From a virus: a stretch of 37,401 nt of DNA. The stretch covers positions 1 to 37,401 of the IMG/VR virus record IMGVR_UViG_3300020457_000029. One strand, 5' to 3'. How positions within the stretch are numbered: position 1 is the stretch's first letter; every line of letters begins with the position of its first letter. The position numbers and the translations under genes are program-made. This document shows positions 15,501-21,581 of the stretch, piece after piece. The notes beneath the pieces are model-generated. The model was not told where the DNA came from and ran no database searches. It saw nothing but the letters and a program-made list of their open reading frames with translations.

Positions 15501-16612
15501 AACTGCTCTTCTTTTCTTTCACCAATAGCATCATTAAGTAATTTTATAGTTTTACCAACAGTGATATTTGGATCTTTTATATAACCCTGCATCATTTTTT
15601 TTATTTCAACAGGAGTTTTATCATTAAGATTTATTTCACCTTCTTCCAATTGTTTTTCAAGACTATTTATGGCTTTTGTAGCTCTGGTTGTTCTACCAAA
15701 AGCTTGATCAGGTCCCATTAATTCAATACCATAAAGCGACTGAATAACTTGTTTGCCAAACTTTTGAAGCCCTTCAACAACAGAATTATCGCTTATACCT
15801 TTGTAAATAATCTGATCAGTAAAAGGTATTTTAAATTCTACTTCTAATCTCCCCTTTTGTCTTTGTATTTGAGCTAATTCACTTCCAATAGAACTAGTAA
15901 CTTTATTATTTATAGCTTGTAAAATAGCTTGATATGAAGAATCATTTTCTGCCATTAATTCTGCAGCATCAGCTCTTTGATCGTTATAATCTTGATTAGC
16001 TTCTTCTAAAGTTTCAGCACTAACATTAGGATCGTTTAAATTATATTTTTCTATAATTTGATCTCTAATACTTCCTTTAGATTCAAAAAATTGATCTACT
16101 TTATTTAATATTTTTTTATTTTTAAAATTTAAATATTTATTATTTTTTATTAAATCATCCTGAATATAAATAGCTTTATCTTTAAAACTACCTATAGAAT
16201 CTTTATCATCAATTGGTTCATCAGCTGTTAGTTTATTCCATCCTTCTATTGCTGTAATATAATTTTCTTCTAAATCTTTTTTTCCTAAATCTGTAAGTTG
16301 TTGTTTTTTTCCTTTTTCTACAATAAAAATACTTTCATTTCCATCTTTATCTTTTTCAATACGTTCATATACTTTTTCTGGAATTTCTTGAGTATCACTT
16401 AAATCGTCTTGAGTATAAGCTTCTATTAATCCGTTTGTTTCAGGAGGAGTGTAATCTTGTAAAAAATTATCAAAATCTCCAATATAATCTTCATTACTAA
16501 CTAACTCATTATATAAAGATTTATAATTATCCTCACCCCAATCATCTTCAAATTCTTGAAAGGTACCTGTGTAATCTCCTTCAGCAAGTAATAGATCGTA
16601 AAGTTCTTCCAT
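9509..16612 (-). CDS. Giant virion/ejection protein with zincin motif and LPD38-like region, 2367 aa
   Basis: Probably an internal virion protein injected with the DNA, in the place of T7 gp16 (1318 aa). N-terminus (1-54): two copies of a 'LY-LL...-DYTG-F-FE/L-D' motif. Residues 400-600: several Gly/Ala-rich hydrophobic stretches. Residues 779-783: HELLH, a zinc metalloprotease HExxH motif in NVAGHELLHRVLFN, with a candidate third ligand Glu near AEEKLTILSDAL (845-856). Residues 1000-1050: a segment like sigma-70 region 2. Residues about 1960-2190: long helices with FFNTRSAVLQTIS and LGRVILAFANTPMQY, resembling the LPD38 domain of large polyvalent proteins. The last 20 residues are nearly all Lys/Pro/Arg. 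It is 11 nt from the gp15-like gene. The role is inferred from size, order and domains. Confidence 0.8.
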   Translation of the reverse strand: MEELYDLLLAEGDYTGTFQEFEDDWGEDNYKSLYNELVSNEDYIGDFDNFLQDYTPPETNGLIEAYTQDDLSDTQEIPEKVYERIEKDKDGNESIFIVEKGKKQQLTDLGKKDLEENYITAIEGWNKLTADEPIDDKDSIGSFKDKAIYIQDDLIKNNKYLNFKNKKILNKVDQFFESKGSIRDQIIEKYNLNDPNVSAETLEEANQDYNDQRADAAELMAENDSSYQAILQAINNKVTSSIGSELAQIQRQKGRLEVEFKIPFTDQIIYKGISDNSVVEGLQKFGKQVIQSLYGIELMGPDQAFGRTTRATKAINSLEKQLEEGEINLNDKTPVEIKKMMQGYIKDPNITVGKTIKLLNDAIGERKEEQFETITDIQDIDKDLQLFTENKIWEDDGGVDLTLKELGGIAGEQLPQLGLALVAGGVGVMAQEIGGNYITNLNAITRQKFNIPENEQPTPEQLMSVINNGEDEAGVAIATGAVAGYLEKISAGKILKVDLKKPIGSIVRGEFKIAAQSLLNSGKAVTEASLLEALTEGLQGGLSQLGESVVTDENRFDLKELREQASQGALVGGGISSLKVGVTQTAVETKQAAMKIAGALGSEGKLGQLEKSFKLLETKIKTDGRLNPETVNNRLKSLGQVRNALNSIPKDYTVEQREKALQLLIKKEDLNRQFENVDQSMVPQSIKDQFESINKQLGQIAEDAYITRTVDMAQKEGVGENVLVAKTSKQADKLAAENDMVMQDKKGQRSEGVTSPDNKTIIIDLEQAKKVKAFNVAGHELLHRVLFNTLYKKNKEGKLEGTNVARSLGIELDKQLNKIDPSILKNEYLKQRFKSYKDQGKTMQAEEKLTILSDALRLGAISLNENAIQRFNTFFRRLFQNLGWKKIKFKDGKDVINFISDYNASLDKGQLGKAIKEGAVEGFEVIRGKDGIKKLKDDTSFTQKQSVSSTDIDALVGPKTDGKYTLTKAEWDGGKADQAIVNSYERLQGLIKSKIPREKPPGFSQEDFVSGTIAELIPHIRNFNPEQNNSLSGWINSQLQNKIGNVFKKGEAATKDVFEADVAEARGVAVEEAPTPTQEKSIRSKLRRDLKIDKPLIDKVKQTVRKTFGTKLPEIESKEFKQALQKAYRTELKTPLAELLGTRENYKKFLEDNFESIYKALPQDILNKRFRQFAEDTGQREKTPEGKKIFKKRSIDKQEFVDYFLGPKVGTSTKGTRKDALAETLGEIMALDATMEVIKEPEVKTKREAITKLQDKKVTKTDEAKIGKQIDRDPSLKFSISEGTQDILNNANFDLDVKGVDALLNNYSLNPVSTITINELNNKSKAQVKSWIDNQIKYMFPTMPRIAFFGPSGGTAYTGSSKILGTKFGSLKDKNGKTIYDKIDGKRVARKNPVWEYFVNQVKSLNDPKSPNYLPNNAFGKPIISKKADVELFKIKSYKTLFNTPSNIRKNILNGEIKKFNTKVSLIHKVLWERLDKSIRDTKNKSAPAIATYLRITANDTKHWHKQGANFVGYSIKPKGTTNKEGKTTLYEYEHAMPATASYMYLLDVSLRRDNFKPAYDAVMDNYKLIALDKAENAKLGKAKLGRGMPKGWQLGKNFWWQRYFNAEVAKIDGGIPPSSIINVNGKTFAEEFKIDVAGQPTTIAIENSKIKASKFNNKSLPLVVRLKGDYTNQMVLDEMAELDKEQLIDQMKFSKSIDLNKDFNDIIENKTGIGADKVYSDVKAQVVGANKGRFNFFVPPSAEDFVGLLYKTLGKGKLGDSQMAWYKKHLLDPFARAMDNISRDRIALMNDFKALKKDLKIVPKNLKKKLPGEPFTQEQAIRTYIWNKQGMTPEGMSKKDIKELTDFVESKPELVIFADQLIALQKGDSYPAPKFGWLAGNITTDLIDGINTIKRAKYLEQWQYNVDQIFTKPNLNKLEAAYGKDYRTALENILKRMRTGRNREFTSDSLTGRVTDWLTNSIGAIMFFNTRSAVLQTISAVNFINFKDNNLFAAGKAFANQPQFWKDFITLFNSDFLVDRRNGLRLNVNEADIADMAKKGGVRGVISEMLRIGFLPTQIADSFAIASGGSTFYRNRVKKYTKEGMSKSEAENQAFIDFREIAEEAQQSSRPDRISMQQAGPLGRVILAFANTPMQYTRLIKKAASDLKNGRGDTITNISKILYYGFVQNLFFNAMQQALFAMGFGDEEEETEKREEKYANIVNSMADSILRGAGVGGAIFSVLKNTAIKLNREAQKKSPKFQDVLTKEIAQLSPPVSSKLSKLRAAGRAYSWNKKEIIEKGFSLDNPAYLAAGQVIAATTNVPLDRAFKKIDNIRKASSSDYEAWARIAMLAGWSDWELGVKKEKPKIKSVKKKKKKTKKKPKKRF

Positions 16613-16623
16613 TTGAATATTAT

Positions 16624-18207
16624 TTATCTATTGTATTTTCCTTTTTTCTTTTCACCAGTATTAGGATCCGTATAAGGAATTTGAGTATCGTTTTTATTAA
16701 CCTCTTGTTTAGCTAAAAAAGAATTTATTTCATTTTTTATTTTTCTTTCTTTTTGTGTATTACCTAACTTAGAACTAATCCATCTCATAAAAAACTGACC
16801 TGCATCTCCTTGACCTGCAGTAATAGCTTCTACGTCAAAATCTTTTATATTATCTAAGTCATATACCATTATTCCACCACCTTCAGTTCCTGTATCATCA
16901 ATTGTTACTTGATTTTTACTTTTATTATATGAAACTTTTTGTGTGCCAGTAGGGTCTAAATTTTTAAGTTGTTGTACAATTTCTTCAATAGGAGTATTTT
17001 GTATTTCTTTAATAAAATTATTAGCTTCTACTGATAAACCTTTATTATTAGAACCTGAACCAGAACCTGCGCCTGAACCAGAAACTTTAGGTTGTTTCAT
17101 ACTTTTACCCATCCTTACTTTAGTAACAAGAGGTAAGGCTGTTAATAACAATCCTTGTCTTACAGCTTGTAAAGACTTTTGATCTAATCTAGTTCCTTGA
17201 GCATTACCTACTTTTAAATCTTCTCCTATCCCTTGTTCTTTCATTATTTTTTCTTTAATGTTTTTAGGAAGACTATCATAAAAACCTTCAGCATCATAAT
17301 AATCAGTAGCATAAGCATCTGCAATAGGGTTTAATTGTGGAGTTAATTGTTGTGCTACTTTTTTCATATCAGTAAGAAAAACCTCTCGCATCATACCATT
17401 ACCTTCATCTATATAATCTGCAGTAGGAACAAAACTACCTTCAATCATTTGCCCGGTTAAATACTGATCAGCTACTTTACCTGTTTTTTCATCTATAAGT
17501 TTTAATTTATCATATAAAACTTCTTTTATATCTTTTGTGTATTCCGGTATAGTACCAGGATCATATGCAAAAAATACATCAGCTTTAGTTTCAGTAGGTT
17601 TTTCTAATCTTGGACCTTCGTGTCTTACTGCCCAATCACCATCTTTATCTATAAACCACGTCATATTACCGGGGTTTCTTCCAGCTGTTATAGCCATTTT
17701 TTTAGCCCATTCCAATGCTTCTGGATTACTTAAATTTAAATTACCTTCTGTATTAAGAGCTCCTTGAGCGTCTTCATTAAAAGTAGTTAAAGCATCATTC
17801 ATTAATTGTACTGAACCAGCTCCAGCACTTAATCTTTGTTTAAACAAACCAACTTCATTTAAAAGTGCTCTTTGCTCTTCAGGAGTAGAAGCTTGTCTTG
17901 CACGCCCGGCATAATCCCCCATCATGTTTATTTGCTCCATAAACATAGAGGCTAATTGAGGGTTGTTATTACCAGCTTTTTTTAATTGATCTAAATATTT
18001 ATCTTGCTGTTTCATTGTCCAATCCATAGTCCATTGGATTTGTTCATTAGCAGCTTTTTGTCTTTCTGTTTCTTGATCTATTTTTTTCTGTGCACGCGCA
18101 GCACCAGCTGCAGTAATTTTATTTATAGCATTTATATAAATCTGATCTGCTTCGTTATCGATAACTGTTAAAGGGCTTCTATATGTTCCCCCGCTTACTA
18201 CTGGCAT
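16624..18207 (-). CDS. Internal virion protein, gp15-like by position, 527 aa
   Basis: A hydrophilic, mostly helical protein. The first 100 residues form Gln/Lys-rich helices (KKIDQETERQKAANEQIQW). A Gly/Ser linker (SGSGAGSGSGS, about residues 381-391) separates a larger N-terminal part from a C-terminal domain with alternating beta pattern (VSYNKSKNQVTIDDTG). No enzymatic motif is seen. It sits between the gp14-like protein and the giant protein, as T7 gp15 does between gp14 and gp16, so a role in the internal core or DNA-ejection conduit is likely. This assignment rests on synteny and composition, not on sequence similarity. Confidence 0.65.
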   Translation of the reverse strand: MPVVSGGTYRSPLTVIDNEADQIYINAINKITAAGAARAQKKIDQETERQKAANEQIQWTMDWTMKQQDKYLDQLKKAGNNNPQLASMFMEQINMMGDYAGRARQASTPEEQRALLNEVGLFKQRLSAGAGSVQLMNDALTTFNEDAQGALNTEGNLNLSNPEALEWAKKMAITAGRNPGNMTWFIDKDGDWAVRHEGPRLEKPTETKADVFFAYDPGTIPEYTKDIKEVLYDKLKLIDEKTGKVADQYLTGQMIEGSFVPTADYIDEGNGMMREVFLTDMKKVAQQLTPQLNPIADAYATDYYDAEGFYDSLPKNIKEKIMKEQGIGEDLKVGNAQGTRLDQKSLQAVRQGLLLTALPLVTKVRMGKSMKQPKVSGSGAGSGSGSNNKGLSVEANNFIKEIQNTPIEEIVQQLKNLDPTGTQKVSYNKSKNQVTIDDTGTEGGGIMVYDLDNIKDFDVEAITAGQGDAGQFFMRWISSKLGNTQKERKIKNEINSFLAKQEVNKNDTQIPYTDPNTGEKKKGKYNR

Positions 18208-18230
18208 ATTATATATTTTTTAAAATTAAT

Positions 18231-19004
18231 TTATTTAGGACTACTGGATCCTCTACTTCCAGCATCCCATTCATTAGCTATATTACCTACCTCGGCACCA
18301 AGTTGTCCTACAGCTCCAATGCCGGCATCTATGTAACCTGCTTTAGTTGCTCTAGCAGAGGCAGCTTTTTGTTCTTGTCCTGTAATCTGGGCTTGAACTC
18401 TATCTAATTCCTCCATTTCTCTTTGTTCTCTTGCTTCCCATTCATATCTTCTTCCAGCAACTTCTGCTTGTTGAATTCTACCAGCCTCACCATATTGAGC
18501 TTGTTGTACTCTTTTAGCTTCACCAAACCTTGCTTGTTGAAGCTTTTGTTCTCCGTCAGCTCTTAGTTTTTCATTTTGAGCTTCTTGTTGCTCTATACTT
18601 GCGCTAATACCTCTTTTACTTTGTAAAGCTGCTTGAGCTAAAGCTGTAGCCCCTCCAGCAGATGCTCCACTAGCCTGTAAAGCATCTAAAGTATTAGCCA
18701 ACGCAATGTCTGCTTCTTCAGCTTGAAACTCTGCAGCTTGAGTCGCAACTGATAGATTGTTATAAGGATTAGAAAGCTCATCACTTACATCATATATCAT
18801 ATCTGATAAACTAGTTACATTATCAAATGGATTTATAATTTCTTGTCGAGAAGCTTCTAAACCTTCTAATTTTTTTGTTAAGGTTTTTGCTTTACGATTT
18901 GCTCTTCGCTGTCGTTTATTAGCGCTTACCGCACCATGTACTGCTGAACCTACTGATGCTAATGCACTAACACCGGCAAATATTGTTGTTGCTGCTACTG
19001 CCAT
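18231..19004 (-). CDS. Internal virion protein, gp14-like, 257 aa
   Basis: Starts with a Gly/Ala-rich hydrophobic stretch (residues 1-28) followed by a strongly basic patch (KRQRRANRKAK). The centre is Ala/Gln-rich helix and coiled coil (about 90-210) containing ALANTLDALQASGASAGG, a pattern I recall from gp14-type internal virion proteins. Near the C-terminus is a second Gly/Ala-rich amphipathic stretch (AGYIDAGIGAVGQLGAEVG). Such proteins form an outer-membrane channel during T7-like DNA ejection. It is located between the GNAT-like and gp15-like genes. Confidence 0.72.
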   Translation of the reverse strand: MAVAATTIFAGVSALASVGSAVHGAVSANKRQRRANRKAKTLTKKLEGLEASRQEIINPFDNVTSLSDMIYDVSDELSNPYNNLSVATQAAEFQAEEADIALANTLDALQASGASAGGATALAQAALQSKRGISASIEQQEAQNEKLRADGEQKLQQARFGEAKRVQQAQYGEAGRIQQAEVAGRRYEWEAREQREMEELDRVQAQITGQEQKAASARATKAGYIDAGIGAVGQLGAEVGNIANEWDAGSRGSSSPK

Positions 19005-19005
19005 T

Positions 19006-19416
19006 TTAAGTTATTTTTTTAATCATTTCATAAGATGGATCATTATCTACTGTCCAATTTAATTGTTTATGTATATTGAGTAAAGATTTATTTCTTCCAA
19101 TTGAAAACATATATTTTTTATCATTATTTTTACAAAATATTTCAGCAGAAGAAACTAAAGTTTCTATTGCTTTTTTTTTGTCTTTTTCTTTATAATCAGG
19201 ATTTGATACAATCCATTCAAGTAAGACGGCTGAAGAATTTGTAAAATACAAAAACCCAGCAACAATAGGAATATTATTCTTTTCTATCATTAATCCACTA
19301 GTGGCATTATCTGGTAAAAAATCTTGCGCAGGAGTATTCCATTTAGGCCATGCCTCCCACCAAGATACCAACGTATCCCAATCATTTTCTGTAAGTTTAC
19401 GAATGTTGAATTTCAT
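19006..19416 (-). CDS. GNAT-fold protein, T7 gp13-like by size and position
   Basis: The 136-aa protein begins FNIRKLTENDWDTLVSWWEAW, a typical GNAT start. The core includes IPIVAGFLYF, VLLEWIVSNP and LVSSAEIFCKNNDKKYMFS, then NKSLLNIHKQLNW, the usual C-terminal helix and strand. A full acetyl-CoA loop (Q/RxxGxG/A) is not clear: the sequence there is DYKEKDKKKA. T7 gp13 (138 aa), made just before gp14, has a similar fold and size. It may be a virion-assembly factor rather than an active acetyltransferase. It is 1 nt from both neighbours. Confidence 0.7.
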   Translation of the reverse strand: MKFNIRKLTENDWDTLVSWWEAWPKWNTPAQDFLPDNATSGLMIEKNNIPIVAGFLYFTNSSAVLLEWIVSNPDYKEKDKKKAIETLVSSAEIFCKNNDKKYMFSIGRNKSLLNIHKQLNWTVDNDPSYEMIKKIT

Positions 19417-19764
19417 TTAATTTAATTTTAAAACTTTATCTATAGTTTTTATTACTTCTTCTTGTGTTATTTTTAATTTAAAAGATAAATCTGCAGTCCA
19501 TTGAAATTTAGTTTGACCACCTACTCTTAATACTACTATAGGTAAAGGTTGTCCAGCTACACTTTTTTTAAATTCTGGACCTTGATTTTCTAATAAAGCA
19601 TAATCAATGGATATTCTATATCCTTTATAATCTTTAGGAAATTTTAATTTTACATCATTACGGGTGTTCCACTCCGCATTTATTTGTAATAATTGGATTG
19701 GTGGATTTTGAATTGTTGTGCTTGTTAAAATTAATAGTAATATTAAAGTAAATATATATTTCAT
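19417..19764 (-). CDS. Secreted thioredoxin-fold-like protein without CxxC
   Basis: The N-terminus MKYIFTLILLLILTSTTIQ looks like a signal peptide or membrane anchor. The rest of the 115 aa follows thioredoxin: LLQINAEWNTRND aligns with VDFWAEWCGPC, and GQPLPIVVLRVGGQTKF aligns with RGIPTLLLFKNGE, the cis-Pro strand. A closing helix EEVIKTIDKVLKL follows. The active-site CxxC is replaced by NTRN, so no disulfide chemistry is expected. It overlaps the one-TM gene upstream as TAATG. A structural or envelope-interacting role in the ejection module is plausible. The fold call is by eye. Confidence 0.6.
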   Translation of the reverse strand: MKYIFTLILLLILTSTTIQNPPIQLLQINAEWNTRNDVKLKFPKDYKGYRISIDYALLENQGPEFKKSVAGQPLPIVVLRVGGQTKFQWTADLSFKLKITQEEVIKTIDKVLKLN

Positions 19765-20057
19765 TATCTTTTCTTTTTTGTATTGTTATTTAAATCATAC
19801 AATCTTTCTTCAATTTTATCTAGTTTATCTCCATTTTCGTTTACTTTGTCTTCGGTATTCATAATTGATTCACGAATTAATTCGTCTTTAAGATCATATT
19901 CGGTTCTTGATATAGGAGGTTCTGGAAGTTTCTTAGCTTCTTCTATATCGTCTTGTAGCGCAAACCACATACCTACTAATGTAAATATTGCTACTCCTAT
20001 GCCTATAAGTGTTTTTATACTTATGTTAAATTTTGTATCTTCGCTTAATTCTGCCAT
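19764..20057 (-). CDS. Single-pass membrane protein with coiled coil, 97 aa
   Basis: One transmembrane segment (about residues 15-35, TLIGIGVAIFTLVGMWFAL) is followed by an acidic helix, EEAKKLPEPP, and a charged coiled coil (about 55-95) ending KKKR. The topology could fit an i-spanin or a small holin, but its place among internal virion genes and the lack of a lipoprotein o-spanin partner argue against a firm assignment. Similar one-TM proteins occur in tail modules of marine phages as I recall. The gene's stop overlaps the next ATG (TAATG). Confidence 0.65.
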   Translation of the reverse strand: MAELSEDTKFNISIKTLIGIGVAIFTLVGMWFALQDDIEEAKKLPEPPISRTEYDLKDELIRESIMNTEDKVNENGDKLDKIEERLYDLNNNTKKKR

Positions 20058-20065
20058 TTTTATTA

Positions 20066-21547
20066 TTAATATGATGATTCGACATAATCCGTAGAAGCAG
20101 CAAATAATTCTTTCATACCTCCAGGATCGGTTAATGTATCAGTAGAGATTTTAACTGTTGCATAATAACCTTTAATACCGGTCATTTTATTTCCCCATAT
20201 AACTTCTCCTGGGGTTGCTACACTATTATTAACTAAATTAGCCATATATTTATTTTCTTTTCTATCAAAACCAGCTCTATTAATAGGTGGAATTAAAGCA
20301 GTAGTATTTGCTGTAATAGGATTACTATTTAAATTAGCATATTGGTTTCCATAATTATCATATGCACCTTCATTATAACTATAGATAGAAGTAATAGTAT
20401 CTTGAGTATTTACAGTATTTGATCCTTCAAAATCTGTATTAACATATCCTATACCTGTTAAATCAGAAACAAAACTGTTTACTTCCCAACCATTACTCCC
20501 TTCGTAATTAATTGTTTTAAATACCTTTGAAACACTTACGTTAGGATTAAAGATAAATTCTATAGAAGCATCATTATTAATTCCATAAAATTGACACCTT
20601 GTTTGATTAGTTATATAATGTTGATATAAACTAGCGCTATCTGTTCCAGCAACACTTGATGGTCCTGTAGTATAAAATTTATTTTTTAAACTTAACATCA
20701 TACCTGGTTTATAAGTATATAAACTTGTCCATCCTTGTACAGTTTCATCAAATGATAATGTTTTATAAGGAACAGAATTATCCTCAGGTTGTATAGATAA
20801 AACATATTGTTTATTATAAATATCCCAACCACCAGTTAGTTTCCCGTTACCCATAGTGCCAAATTGATCTCTAAAGAAATCAATCATACCATAATTAGAT
20901 ATTTCAGTAAGACCATCTTGAGATAATCTCATTACTGCATTTCTATCTTTATCTGTAAAATATTTTCTTCTTCCGTATACTGCAAAACTTTCAGGATTTT
21001 TACTAATCCCAAAATTACCTACATAAGCTTGTACTTGACCGATAACATTAGGCCCAGAAGTTACAGTTGCATTTCCTTCTGCTGAGTAAATAGCATCTTT
21101 ATCTATTAAAGCTCTACTTACTTTTTTCTCTTGGAATATAATTAAATTAGTATCTTCGGCATAAAGTTTTTGTATACTACCGTTAGCTGGATCTACGCTT
21201 TTAGTAATATCTTCTCCTACTGAAAAAACATTTGTATCATTAATACCTGTTCTAGCATTAAAAATACCAGAATAAATCATTGAATTAATTCTAGTTGAAG
21301 CTTTTGGATTAGCTTCTACTAAATAAGCTTTAACCCCTTGACCACAATATGTGTTGTTATACCCACCTCTTATTCTAGCCTCTTCAACTGCCCAATCTTG
21401 TTCATTATCAGGATTACCACTTATCGCAGGGTATGTAAGATCTCCTCTAGACCCATTCCATTCTGCCGGAGCTGGATTAGTTCCATCATTTAACGTCTTT
21501 CTTAATATAAAGCTATTAAAAAATTTTACTTCAACTGTTGCTGCCAT
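20066..21547 (-). CDS. Tail structural protein, 493 aa
   Basis: A beta-rich protein with many aromatic and Gly/Asn turns, such as VYGRRKYFTDKDRNAVMRLSQDGLTEIS and YNKQYVLSIQPEDN. Propeller-like blades of this kind are usual in tail nozzle proteins (T7 gp12, P22 gp10 type). It follows the 1835-aa protein directly and may form the tail tip or nozzle with it. There is no signal peptide and no enzyme motif. The start at 21547 follows a 34-nt A/T-rich leader without Shine-Dalgarno. Confidence 0.65.
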   Translation of the reverse strand: MAATVEVKFFNSFILRKTLNDGTNPAPAEWNGSRGDLTYPAISGNPDNEQDWAVEEARIRGGYNNTYCGQGVKAYLVEANPKASTRINSMIYSGIFNARTGINDTNVFSVGEDITKSVDPANGSIQKLYAEDTNLIIFQEKKVSRALIDKDAIYSAEGNATVTSGPNVIGQVQAYVGNFGISKNPESFAVYGRRKYFTDKDRNAVMRLSQDGLTEISNYGMIDFFRDQFGTMGNGKLTGGWDIYNKQYVLSIQPEDNSVPYKTLSFDETVQGWTSLYTYKPGMMLSLKNKFYTTGPSSVAGTDSASLYQHYITNQTRCQFYGINNDASIEFIFNPNVSVSKVFKTINYEGSNGWEVNSFVSDLTGIGYVNTDFEGSNTVNTQDTITSIYSYNEGAYDNYGNQYANLNSNPITANTTALIPPINRAGFDRKENKYMANLVNNSVATPGEVIWGNKMTGIKGYYATVKISTDTLTDPGGMKELFAASTDYVESSY

Positions 21548-21581
21548 AATTTATTATTGCATATTTATTTATATTATTACC

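Noticed and set aside
17045-17090. Repetitive GAACCAGAACC-type sequence that looked like a short tandem repeat.
   Set aside because: It encodes a Gly/Ser linker in the gp15-like protein and needs no other explanation.
19764-20057. The one-TM coiled-coil protein and the secreted protein after it as an i-spanin/o-spanin pair.
   Set aside because: The second protein has no lipobox Cys and looks thioredoxin-like, and the pair is about 10 kb from the lysis cassette.
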